Below, one piece after another: positions 13,601 through 25,037 of a stretch of DNA of 64,000 bases (position 1 is the first letter of the stretch; each line of letters starts with the position of its first letter). Both the position numbers and the translations under genes were made by a program. The DNA comes from Lagopus muta. Taxonomy: Eukaryota > Chordata > Aves > Galliformes > Phasianidae. The stretch lies in NCBI RefSeq assembly GCF_023343835.1, contig NC_064443.1:1798001-1862000 (forward strand). The letters run 5' to 3'. Below the pieces are notes generated by a model that worked only from the letters and a program-made list of their open reading frames with translations, did not search any database and had not been told where the DNA came from.

Positions 13601-15640
13601 AAGCAACATGTTGGCTGGTGGTGATCCCACTCCAAGTGGAGGAGAGGTGTACTGTTCACAGAAGGCTCTGTGTTTAATTGTATTTCTTTATCTTGCTTTA
13701 CAGGGATGGAAGTCTCTCCACCCGTCCATCCCCTCGAGGGGCCACCATGGTACGTGCTCAAAAACTCAGTACCCTCTAGTGCAACAATCAGGTAAAGCCA
13801 GAAAAAACAATTCTGGGAAAGTGTAGGGCTTATCCATAGGGCTTGATTTTGGTTTGCCCCTACTTACTTGAGGCTGTGGCCTCTGCTGAAGAGCAAGCCT
13901 GGTGTGATCATGTTTCTCATCACATGTGACATTTCTGGACTTGGTACAGCTGGACCTGATAAAATGGGACTGACTGAAGAGAAGACCACATGCTGCCCTT
14001 ACATGATGATATGTGGATCTCATCAGTGAACCAGGTTACCCTAAGAAGTCTTGGGTGCTGCTGCAACTAGTCATCTTCTGCAGCTGGAGGCCCTTCACAG
14101 ACCTCACTGTTATGTTTCTCAGCAGTCACACAGCATCACATAGAAAACCAGTCACACAGTTGCAGCACTGAGCAAGTGTCTTGGAGACCTTAGCTGGAGC
14201 TCTGTGAGATGGGCAAGGTGATACTGAAACTGCCTCTCATGGACAGGGATCCTGACTGGAGGTATGGTGACTTGCTTATGACCATATGTCGCAGCTCTGC
14301 CCACAATGCAGTCGCACTGTAGTCTCCAACTTTGATGCAGAGACCTATGGTTTCTTTAACTTGGCTTGCTAGGGTGCTGCTGGCATTGAAATGTAAGGCC
14401 GCCTGTCTGGCTGTTTTGCCACCATCTCAGCTGACGTTTACATCCAGTGTTAAGCTCTGTTACAGTGTCCGAGCTGGTGAGAGGCTGAGCCAAAATCAGC
14501 ACCTCTGTTCTTCTTTCTTTTGGCCAGGCCATCCCATACAAACCTTAACTTATTTGGGTCCTGGAAGATGCCCTGGTGTTTGGGTGCTGGATGGAGATGC
14601 AGCACTGCAGAGGGATTTTGGTTTGGCTCATCTTGAACTAGAGCTGGTGAACGGAGTCATGAAGATCCCAGGTCATTTCCTTCCGCAGATAGAGGTAGTA
14701 TTTCCCATTAACGGGTTGGTGTAAAAGTAAAAACCAAGTGAACAGGACCTGCTGAGCAGAGGTAGTGCTGAAAGGTCTGAGAGTGTCTGAAAGCTACAAG
14801 TTTCACCCATATTCTCTTCTCTGGTACTATAGTCTCCAAGGCAGAAATGTTTGTCAAGATGGGTTGCTAAGAATGAACTGTTTTTGGAGACTGTAGAACA
14901 GCGTCCTCAAGAGAGGTCCCTGCAATCACCTCCAACTCTCAGCAGTGTCCATATTAGGCCAAGGAAACAGCTTGTATCAAAATGAGCATGGTTGTGCCCA
15001 GGTACAGAGGTGCAGGTCTGATTTCCTGAGCATGTGGTTCCTCTCTCGAATGCATTCCTATCTCCCATACTGAGCCTCCTCCCCTGATGACTCTAGACAA
15101 ATTTCTTTCTCTTCTCAGATTGTGACTTATTCCCTTTCATCCTTAAGGGGTTGATGTTGCCTCATGGGTTTGCTGGAGACCTGAGAAAGGCCTCTCTTCC
15201 TTCTCCCTGAAGACAGCTTCCCTCCGGTTCCCACTTCTTTCAGGTACAATGCAGCTGGTTTTCTCAGCAGCCTTATTTGGGGTGCGTGGTTTATTTGTGA
15301 ATCCTCCAGCTGTGGTCCACACTCTCCTTATGTCTTCATTCTTCAGAATTTTTCTCTCTGTGATCCAAGGAGCGTAAGCCTCCCCCAGCTCTCATCATTG
15401 TGTTGAATGACCAGACATACCTCCCATCTCCAAATCCATTTCCTTGGCTTTGTGACAACTTAATGTTTTAAGCCCTCCTCAAAGAGAGAGTATATGAAGA
15501 ATAGAAAGACTCCCCACCCAACCACAGAATTCAGAGGACATTCTGGAATCCTGCTGTGCAAAGTCATCTGCCCCACGCAGCCCAGTTGGCTACTGCCGGG
15601 TCCCCTGTGAACAAGATTTAGGCCTGGCTACATTAATGGC
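10630..15640. other. Intergenic, no gene recognised
   Basis: About 5 kb between a CR1 fragment and a retroviral remnant. I see no coding exon, RNA gene or clear transposon. It has one perfect 17-bp tandem duplication at 12.0 kb. The open frames are short and unsupported. Confidence 0.55.
12008..12041. repeat. Perfect 17-bp tandem duplication
   Basis: Two identical head-to-tail copies of GTAAAAGGTTGCAGGAG (12008-12024 and 12025-12041). No function is evident; it looks like a recent slippage-type duplication. Confidence 0.9.
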
Positions 15641-15910
15641 TTGAAGGGAGGGCCAAGATCCTCTGAGAGCCTCCTTGGGGACCAGAGTCCATACAAAGAG
15701 CTTACAGTGTACTTTTTTCTGGGACAAGTACAACAGGTCATGACTCTGGTCGACACTGGAGCCAAAACATCCATAGTTTACAGCGATCTGTCAGTTCCTA
15801 GGCATGCATTCCATTATAGAGGAGTTTGGGGGAAAAATGATTCCCATAACACAAACCTGGCTGAAATTAGGTGCTGGGTGCCTACCTCCCTGGCTCACCC
15901 CTTCTAATGA
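15641..15910 (+). pseudogene. Degraded endogenous retrovirus protease fragment
   Basis: The frame at 15641-15907 contains the retropepsin active-site signature L-V-D-T-G-A at about 15749-15766, followed by the hydrophobic segment T-S-I-V-Y-S-D. In retroviral aspartyl proteases this D-T-G-A/S loop carries the catalytic Asp. A D-T-G-A loop preceded by hydrophobic residues and followed by S-x-V supports a pol/pro origin. No gag, RT or integrase partner and no LTR was recognised around it, and the frame ends at a stop near 15907. It is an old, isolated ERV internal remnant; the ERV class is not determined. Confidence 0.62.
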
Positions 15911-16444
15911 CCATTGGCAGCTTAAGAGGACTGTAATCTCTATCTAGAGAGATGTTGTTCCCCCAGCTGCTAACCCTCAAATGAGGATGAGGGGAGGTGG
16001 ATCCTGGCTCCACCCCTTCTGGTCACTCAGGTATGTTGCTTGCACCTCTGCTCCCTGGGTTGGCCACATCTTCTCACCTCGTGCTCAGCCATTGGTTCAG
16101 GCTGTGACCTGGCAGTTCCAATGCACTGCACCCCTGGCAGTATGACTCGTGGCTGAGCAGGCTGGGGGTAAGCTCCTGCTGTTTTGGCAACCCAAAGTAC
16201 AGTGCACATTGCAACACAATACCTATCGTGATGTAGGATTTAGGGCACTGAAGATGACTGTTGACAGTATTTTGTGGTTCTCTTGGCCAGTGCTTGATGT
16301 TCCTTCTGGAGGCATAGCTTCTTCAAGGACCAGTAGCAGCTCAGGTTTGAGCTTGCTGGTTCCCAAAGTTCAACGGTCCACCATCAGGTGTCATGATGTT
16401 TCCTCATGGGCACTGGAGCATGTTGAAGTGTTGTTGGTCCTTCC
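15911..16444. other. Intergenic, nothing recognised
   Basis: About 530 bp between the retroviral remnant and the antisense CR1 piece. It may contain diverged retroelement sequence, but I could not assign any of it. Confidence 0.5.
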
Positions 16445-16769
16445 CTAGTATAGATAGCAATACCCCCTTCCCTTCTTCCTTGCTTTGAGTAGCTTGTAGC
16501 CTTCAATAGCCACACTCCAGTCATAGGAATCATCCCACCAGGCTTTGGTGACAGCAGCTATATTGTGGCTTTCTAGCAGTACGGTGGCTTTCAGCTCCCT
16601 CCTGTTTGTTTCCCAAGCTGCGTGCATTGGTGTAGAGGCACTTCAGCTGGACAGCTGGTCTTGTCAACTTCTTAAAGGATAACTCCTTAATTTCTTTTAA
16701 GTACTTCCCTTGATTTTTGCCCTGTCGCCTTCTCCCTTTTGCCCCCAGTAGCCCTTGCCTCATCATCAT
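16445..16769 (-). mobile_element. CR1 LINE fragment, start of ORF2 endonuclease, antisense
   Basis: Read on the - strand, this contains the start of CR1 ORF2. Residues L-K-C-L-Y-T-N-A-R-S-L-G-N-K-Q-E lie at about 16585-16635, followed in another frame by R-R-E-L-K-A-T-V and A-A-V-T-K-A-W-W-D-D-S. These match the N-terminal apurinic-endonuclease region of CR1 ORF2. A frameshift separates the two blocks. Such 5' parts are uncommon because most CR1 copies are 5'-truncated. It lies 234 bp from a + strand CR1 RT fragment. Confidence 0.85.
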
Positions 16770-17002
16770 AGGATTTCATGTGTTATAGTGTTGCCAGCAC
16801 ATCTCGAGGCAGCAGGTCCTTCAACGCCCCTGCCAGCATCCTGTCACTCTAATCTGTGCCATCCTACACCTTGTCATGGGAAGGCTTGCTATCCCTCCCC
16901 TCCCCTTCAGACCTAGATTATTGGTATTCCCTACAATATTTTGCCTGATACGGCAAAGAGCTTGTCAGAACCATTTTCACTGCTTCCTAGGACAAACACC
17001 TA
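16770..17002. other. Spacer between opposed CR1 fragments
   Basis: About 230 bp between the antisense endonuclease piece and the sense RT piece. I could not match it to CR1. It may be diverged LINE or unique DNA. Confidence 0.4.
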
Positions 17003-17362
17003 GGGGTCGGCACTGGGGCCTGTCCTGTTGGATATCTTTATGGATATCCTGGACAAGGAGTGATTGAGTGCACCCTCAGTAAGTTTGCAGATGACACCAA
17101 GTTGGCAGGAAGTGTGGATCTGCCTGGGGGTAGGAAGGCACTACAGAGGGATCAGAACAGGCTGGATGGCTGGGCTGAAGTCAGTGGGATGAAGTTCAGC
17201 AAGACCAAGTGCTGGATCCTGTGTTTTGGTCACAGCAGACCGGGCAGCACTACAGGTTTGGGGCAGTGTGGCTGGAAGACAATGTGGAAGGATTGTATCT
17301 GGGGGTGCTGGTCAGTGCTTGGATGAATGTGAGCCGGCAGAGTGCCCAGGTGGTCAAGAAGG
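17003..17362 (+). mobile_element. CR1 LINE fragment, RT catalytic region
   Basis: The + strand carries CR1 RT text from just before the catalytic motif. The frame at 17060 reads [19 protein letters not shown], with the F-A-D-D metal-binding motif at about 17081-17092. It continues R-K-A-L-Q-R-D and, with frameshifts, a [14 protein letters not shown] segment. Similarity ends near 17362 and the 3' UTR and tail are absent. Non-functional. Confidence 0.9.
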
Positions 17363-17647
17363 GAGGAATCAGTGCATTTATGTATTATGCTTTTTTGATG
17401 TCCTCTCCTCTGCAGCTTTCTATGAGGGTAAATTTTGCCGGCTAAAAATTTTGCAGTTCAAAAATTTTTTATTTTTTCTGGTTTCTTTCCTCTTTCTCCT
17501 TTTTCAGCTTTCTGTGTCCTCATTAAACGAAACCTCACAATAATGAAAAACCCATATTTTTGGGAAAAAAAATGCAGAAAATTGAAGGTTGGAGGTGGAA
17601 TCCCATTTGATGAATAGTGAACAATCTGGGCCTCAGAAAAGCCTCAG

Positions 17648-17708
17648 GTTTTTTTGGTTTTGTTTTTTTTGTTTGTTTGTTGCTTTTTTTTTTTTAATTA
17701 TTTTTTAA
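17648..17708. repeat. T-rich low-complexity tract
   Basis: Runs of T interrupted by single G residues, including TTTG units and a run of about 12 T before AATTATTTTTT. Confidence 0.85.
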
Positions 17709-20700
17709 AGCAGCCGCTGGACTGCTAGCTTGATTTGCTGCTATAAATATTGGTCAGGTTCTTTCAACTCTTCTGAAGGCAAATGAGCTGCCAGGTTTGC
17801 TTGGTGCTGCATGTCTGGGATGATGAAAGGGCCAGAGAAACTGGAAGATCTGTAGTTGGTGCTCAGCCATGCGGTCTGGGAGCCCAGGCTGCTGGGAGTG
17901 GCAGCCAGGTATGTGCTTGATGTGGGATCAACCTTCACCATGCTTAATACCTGCCAAACCCCAGCCTGGGAGATAACTCTCGCTGGCTCCAGCATGGGAT
18001 GTTGAAAGCACTCCTGCCTAGATGGTGAGACCAGCCCTGGTGACACTGGGGGCACCTCCAGCCTGTCCCGTTGTGCTGCTGATCAGCAGTGAGGGGCCTC
18101 GAGCACTTCCTGCTGGTGACAGCAGCTGGACGTTAGTGGGCAGGTTGGTGTGTGATGCCATTCCTTCCCTCCTCCTGGCTCATGGGGGCACTTTAGCTTC
18201 CTTGACTACTACACGTAACAACTGAAGCTTTGTTCTCTCTCTGTTTTTGGTCATTTGAATTTTTATTCAATTTTGTGTCACAATCTCCATTTGGTGCAGT
18301 AGAGCCCTGTCTCTTTGGCATCTTGAAAGGACTTGTCTGCATCCCTCTGTGCTTGCAAAGCCCTTGCTGCTGTGCAGCTCTAATGCAGCTATCCCTTGTC
18401 TAGCCCATGGAAGAGATGTGTGCAGGGCTGTGTGCGTGCCCTTTGGCAAGACCTGGGCTTTGTGTTTGGGTTGCTCTCCAGCCCTGCCCACCATAGGTGT
18501 TGACCACAAGCCTGATGGAGGAGATGAGCACAGCTTTTATGGCTCCAACTGGAAGCAGCACAGATGAAGCTGTGATTTTACAAGCAGTGATGGTTCCCAG
18601 CCCATCACTGGTCATTACCTGGCCAAAGCCTTGAAGTGCCTGAAAATAGTTTTGTGAAGAATGAGAAACGTGGGGATGTTTGTTGCTTAGCTTACCCCAG
18701 GGGTATGAATGACTTTCCAATGGAACTAACTAAGCAGGTGCATTTATAACAACACGCTGCATTGCTACCAACAAAAACACCAAGTGATCTTCAAGAGCCT
18801 CCTGAAGTAATCACCACTGCTACGACTGCAGGGCTCAAACAGCTGTGAAACCCTTTTGTCTCTAGACTGAGAGGAGTTGGCTGTTGTTTGTTTCATTTCT
18901 ATGACTAGAACAAGGTGTTCTCCTGCCGTGCTGTGTAGGGGGGCAGCAGTGCTTCCTGCTGGTGTCCAGACATGCTGCAGCATACTGATGGCAGCAGCAC
19001 ATGCATGGCTGCAGAGCAGATCGCTGCAGCTTCTCTGTGCATGCAGACAGGGGAGGCGTTTGCTGAGATAAGAGCACAAGTGACTTCCAGAGGAGTGTTT
19101 TGGCTTGGGAAGGACAAACTTTCCAGTGCTGAGGGATGTTTCCTGCCATGCTAGAAATGCTCATGACTGCGGTTTGAGTGAGGTTCTTGGGATCTTGTTT
19201 CACTCTGCCGAGAAGATGTCTTGCGTGCTTGTAATAGGAGATCAATTTAAAGGATGACTGCCAAAAAAGAGCTGCAGAGCAGATATCTGAAGCTTCTGCC
19301 TGTCCCACAGGACAATAAGGTTGGCTGTATATTTCCTTAGAAGATGCATTAAGGCTTGCTTGCTTGCTGTGGGATTCCATCTCAGTCTGGACTGTGTTCC
19401 AGAGCTCACACACTCCCCTCAGATCTGAACTCCTGACAGCAGGAGCTGGGCAGATCTGTGCCTTGGCTGGGCCAGGGATGAAGATGAGACCATGCTCAGT
19501 CTCTTGCCACAGCCAGCCCAGAGCTGCTCTTATCTCTCAGCAGGGTTACTAGCATCCTCTGAGCTCCCTTGGAGGAAAATGGAAACGTTTGTTTACTCTG
19601 AAAACCCGGGTTCAAGTGCAAGGTGCCACTAGTGGTAGATGACCTAAGGGTTGCTGGACCAAAGGACTCCATTTCCTCTGCAGCAGGAGCTACGTGGTTT
19701 GGCAAATTATGCCCTTGCAACATCCTAACCTCTCCTCCTCTGGAGCACACATTGCTGGACCAAGAATGCTCATTTGGCTTCTCTGAAAGTCTCTTCCAAC
19801 TGGGGCTGGTTTTTTTGTTGGTGATGGGATTTTATTGGCTTACTCTCTGTCAGTTTCAGCACAGTGACAAAGTTTGTAAGCATGCAGAATGATGAGTTCT
19901 TCTTCCCCACCATGGCATGTCCAGCACTTCTGGTTAACAGCAGGAGCCTCTTTAATGTGGCCCAACTTGGCTCTTCCTGGCCAGCTCAGCAAAGCAAGAT
20001 TCCTGAGAGCATAATTTCTATTTAATGCCTAAACTGTACTTTAAGCTGTTGGAATTTAGGTGTTCTGTGGCTTTTTGGAGAGCTGAACATATGAGGACAG
20101 TTTTCCCCTTTGTGATATATCCTAGAAATAAGAGAATAGAGTTTGAGGATGCTGAAAAGACTAAAAATGTTGTATTTAGAAGTGAAACATTGCTTCTTTT
20201 TTCATATGCTTTCCAATGATTTCAACATTTCTTTTCAACTTATCACTGAAAAAGGGAAAAGGGGGGAGAAGTAATGAGAAGGCTAAATGTTTGATTTTCC
20301 AGTTAATCTCTTAAGGGATTTGTAAAGAGGAAAGTGCCCCAAGCTGGTTTCTGGAATAAGGAAGAGAAATTCCACCTTTTGCATGCGTTTGTCCCACTCT
20401 TCTTGACATAATTCATCCTCCTTTAATTATAACATTCAATCTCAAAAATGGGAAAGGTGGCAAGTGCATGTGGGAATACAGAGTGGAGGAAACCTTTCTT
20501 AAGGGTCCCGTGCAGATGCTGGGCTACAGGATGAAGCAGTACTGGGCCTTTCTTTGGGTGAAAAGAAGCACTTCTGCTCAGTCTATCACAGCCATAGCTA
20601 CTGGAAGTTGGCAACATTCCCTGCTCCTTGGGCCATCCACCTGAGTACCACTGTCCCCCTGGACAACAGTTCCTCATCTGCTTGGGTGTCTCGCTGAGCA

Positions 20701-20856
20701 TCACAGGGGGTGAGGAGCTGCCCTTCCAGCTGGAGCAAGATCATCACTGATTCATTCATCACTAATGCAATCTCATTTAAATGAAGGTTTCTGTATCCAC
20801 GTGCACATCCCTGGAACAGCAAGACGGGATCAATAATCAGTGAAAATTAAAGATGC

Positions 20857-20875
20857 TTAATTAATTAATTAATTA
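20857..20875. repeat. (TTAA)n repeat
   Basis: Nearly five perfect TTAA units ending before GTCTCC. Confidence 0.9.
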
Positions 20876-21115
20876 GTCTCCATCCTGGGACTTTGGACCC
20901 AGATGGTGGCTTTGCTGAGCCCGTGAACTTCTGGTTGTCTGAGGTGCAGGTATGAGGATGCTTCTGAGCCAGGGATTCTCAGGGATTTGTGTGGAAACAC
21001 CACAGTGCTCTGGGCAGCAGATATTCAGCCCCATTGGGCTTTCAGTGACAGTTCTGCTCAACCGCTCATGAATGCTTACCCTCGCTGGTCTTTGTGTCTT
21101 GCTTCGTGCTTGCAG

Positions 21116-21342
21116 TCCTCCCTGGGAATGCTGGTTGAGCAGAGACATCGTTTGGTGATACCTTCAGAAGCCTGCAGCAGAGGACCCCTGTTATATCTGC
21201 CTTCTCTGGCTGATGTCAGGGAGGAGAAGGAGGACTTGGAGTTGCTCCGGGAATCAGACACCGCCTCCCTGCAGCGAGGGCTGCTGGAAGGGAGAGCAGG
21301 CAAAGCACTGCCGATTGCCTTCATCCTCTTGATCCTTCACAG
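21116..21342 (+). other. Orphan exon-like open segment
   Basis: A C/T-rich tract with TGCTTGCAG (to 21115) is followed by 227 bases open in one frame and then a CACAG|GTAGTG donor-like junction at 21342/21343. The encoded peptide begins S-S-L-G-M-L-V-E-Q and has an acidic, helix-prone middle (R-E-E-K-E-D-L-E-L-L-R-E). I do not recognise it. The same frame is open upstream to at least 20987. It could be an exon of an unannotated or noncoding transcript, or chance. Its phase does not join productively in frame to the 29.1-kb segment. Confidence 0.25.
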
Positions 21343-24316
21343 GTAGTGGTTGCAAATACAGGCAGCGTTGTTCTGCCAGGAGCCAGCCAGCTCTATCATT
21401 AGTGCAGCTTTTGGTTGTTGCTAAAGCCCCAGGAGCCTCATGGTGCGCTCTGGATGGAGGGCTGTAGAAATGGGTTTGAGTGGGAGTAGAAGAAGTGTCT
21501 CCACTGGAGACGCTCCATGCTTTAAAACATGCCTTATGGCTTTTCTGAGCTGTGCTGAATAGAGATGAATTATCTTGAGCTGATGTTAGTTAGGTGCTGA
21601 GTGATGAGTGTGCGCTCAGAGCCCAACTGCCTGGCAGGAAAGGGCTGTGTGGTGGTGCAAGGCAGGGGCAGGCAGAAGAACAGGGCTAAGCCAGTAGGGG
21701 ACATGCTCAGCTCCCACCACATCTGCCCTAGTGATGGACACAGGCCCCAGGCCAGCCCCTGCACCCAGTGACAAGTGTTGAGGAATGCTCACCAGGTGGA
21801 GAAGCAGGAGATAACGTAGTAGCTGTGACCAGGATCCCTGGGGTGATGCTCCTGGGAGCTTTGCTCGTTGCTGTATTATACAACGTTGACAAGTCTGCAA
21901 ATTTCTTTGTAGCTTGAGTCTTTGGCGTGAATCAAATCATTACATCCAGCTGCTTAATTGCTATTTGAGGATGGGAGCTGAGAAATCAGGTGGGTGAAAT
22001 GGTCAAGTCTGGGCTATCCTGAGAGTGTCCACCTGCTTCAAAATAGAGCTGCTGTTTGCTGAGATTCTTGGAATTTGGTAAAGCTTGGAAAAGAGAAAGC
22101 TCTGCTTAAGCCCTCTGGCATTGTACTTTCTACTGGCTGTCCTGGACTGAGTTCCCAAGGAATCAGGAAGGAACCTGGGTGGAACAAAACCCGTTTTGGT
22201 CCAAAAGGAGGCACAGGGTGAAGTTGTAGATGCAGGTGGCTGGCAGATAGGTTTCTGTGTTGCTTTCCCTTCCCAGAGTGTGGAATAACTCCGGAGTGCT
22301 CAGACAGCATCTTTTGGTGACCAAAACTGCAGAGCAGCAGCCTAATTGCATGGGAGATCTTGCACCAGGGCTTTGTTCCCATGTGTCGTGAGGGGAAGCA
22401 TCAGAACCCTGTGAGCTATGGTTTTCCCCTGGAATTGCTTCAGCTCTGCAAACTTCTCCAAGTATGATTCCCAGACCTGGGGACAGGTTGCCAGCCCTGT
22501 GCTAGGGGGCTGCTGGAGCAGCCAAGCTTTGGCTGGCAGAAGCAGTAAACTGGTTGATGCTATGAAGTTTAGGCCAGCACAGGCTTTGGGATAGCTGTAG
22601 TGCACAAGCTGTGGTATTTGGATGAGTGAAATGTCCCTAGTTTGTTAGCATGCTTCTTTTCGTGCTGCCTGTTCCCTCCATTCACATGATTCTTAATGGA
22701 TCTCAGCATCCTACCTAGGAGATGGACAGACAGACAAAGTCAGCGCTGGCATGGCAGTAAGCAGGCTTCAGCCTGATGCAGTTATGGTCAGCCACAGGGA
22801 GCTTGCTAGGACTGGGACACAGACGCTCAAGGAAGAGACTGATAATAGCATGTGGTTTCTTGGTATTGCTGAGGTTGCATTAACTTCTACCTTTTCTCTG
22901 TAACCCCAGCCCTGATGCAGCAGCACATTATGCAGAGGACGGGGGAGCTTGGAGGGTGAGGCTGGATGGAGGAGCAGCAGCTTTCAGTGCAAAGAAACAG
23001 GACACAGGCAATTTGTTTTCGTTCTGTTTTACCACAGATTGCTTTCATGTCTGCAAAAAGCAGAGCAGGGTGTTTCCTTTCTCTCCGTGTTCCTGTTCTC
23101 ATAGAACCAGATTGGGCTGTAAATTCCCCATCCCCTGCATTTGGTTTGGTGGCTCTGTCAGAGTGCAGGTACCTAGAGAACCAAATCCTTGGCCAAAGGC
23201 TTTGCTAGCTCCAAGTCTCTCCAGAAAACATTTGGCAAATGCTTCACCTCTGTGCTTCTGCTATCTTTAGCTTATCAGCCCCAAAATGCACGTCGGCCTC
23301 ATCATGTGCTTAGCACTGCTGACTGCAGTACATGCACAAATATTAAGTAACTTGCTGATACTGGATCTGTCATGGGCTGATGGGATTAGGGTGCTTTCTT
23401 TCCATTTGGGTCACCAAGTGCATTGGGTTGGATATTTAGATTAGATGCTGCCCCAAACTGATGCCAGGTGTTTGCCCACCACTGTCAGAAATAGAGGGAA
23501 TATTGGGGGATTGGAAACCCAACTCCAGAGCTGGATTCTTTCAGAGTGGAGCTCAGATTTGAGGAAGGGAAGAGGCTGGACTGCCCAATAGGTCAAGTAA
23601 GGTTGTAGGTCTGGCACTTCCCATCAGATCACTTCAAATCCAGCCTCGCGTGCACTTTGCTTCTGATTTAAACAGCATGAATGAATCTTTTCCAGCAGGG
23701 AAGCTGTGTTGGACTGGGAGCTATTAAGGTGATTTGAACACAAGAGCTGATAGTTTCAGGTAACTGAAACTTAACTTTGCCATATGAAGCATTATTGTCC
23801 TGCCTCAGCAGTCCTCTGTCCAGGAGCACAGCTGCAGGTGAAATAAATGCTCCTCTTCAATTTTCTTCTTTTCTCTTTCATTCCCTTTTTTTTTTCCTTT
23901 TTTTTTCCTCTCTCTCCTTTTGTTGTTTATTTAAATATGGGGACCTTGCCCTGGTTTCCTGGCGTTGGTCATGACGGTATGGTTGGTGGGATGCAGACCC
24001 TGAGCTCTCAGAGGGAGCTGGGGCACAAGGCTCTGTGGTGTAAACTCCCTTTAATCCTGGGAATTGCATCCCAAGCAGAGCCACTCATAAGTGTGGATTT
24101 AGCTCAGATCCAGGCAAAATCCTGTCCCCATTGAAGCTGAATGGGAACTTTAACTGCTGGTTTCAGAGGGATCTGGACAGGCTGTGAGCACATCTGCCCT
24201 GTCAAGCTCAGCAGCCAGTTCCCCGTGGGATGAAGGATTTGTGGAGCAGTTAAGATGTCTGTGGATACCCTGCCTGAGCTTTCTCCCTCCACCTTAAGGC
24301 CAGCCCAGGCTTTGCT

Positions 24317-24366
24317 CCCATAAAAAACTCAGCCCCATAAAAAACTTCAGCCCCCATAAAACCTCA
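24317..24366. repeat. Short imperfect tandem repeat, three units
   Basis: Three imperfect copies of a 16-18 bp unit of the form CCCATAAAAAACT(T)CAG. Confidence 0.75.
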
Positions 24367-25000
24367 CTGAGCAACAACCACTTCTGGTCCTTCAGCTCCT
24401 TCTTGAAACCATCTCATGTCACAGAAACGGTCACTGTGTGCAGCCACTGTGAATGCCAGCTTCCACTGGTGCCTGCTTTGGGTGTGGAAGCAAATGGCTC
24501 TGGACAACTTTCCACCTTGAGTGGAAAAGCACTGCCATCAGTGGCATCATACCAGGGTTGTTTCTCATCCACAGTGCATAGGGCTGGGAAAAACACTTCT
24601 GCACAGATTGAGCTGCCTCGCTGTGTTCATAAAATAGGTTAAAAAAATGAAAGTACGTATCTGAAAACCCAAAAGGATAAACTCAAAGCCCAACTTGTAA
24701 CTGGGAGCAGTTTGCCCCACTTAAAAAAATACATAAATTTTAAAAATGGTGTTTAAAAGCTTGTTTTTAAAATTCTTGCTTCAGGCTGGGGCTGATGAAA
24801 AAGCAGAGGGACGTGTGACGATGCTCCAGCCCTGCAGGTGCTGCTGGTCCCCAGGTGCTTGGAGCTATGGGATATTGCTCAGACCTGCCTGGAGGCCACA
24901 GTGCCCAAGTCTTACAGCCAAGGTGGTTTTCAGGCAGTGTAGACTGTTTTATGAAGATAAGGAAATGGTAAGGAAATATGCATGTATATGCTTTTCTCTT

Positions 25001-25037
25001 AAAACAAACAAACAACCCCACAAACAAACAAACAAAC
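25001..25037. repeat. (AAAC)n microsatellite
   Basis: AAAC-type tetranucleotide run with one CCCC interruption. Confidence 0.85.

Noticed and set aside
18862..19413. 183-codon - strand frame
   Set aside because: No domain and no context; several alternative frames of similar length overlap it, as expected by chance.
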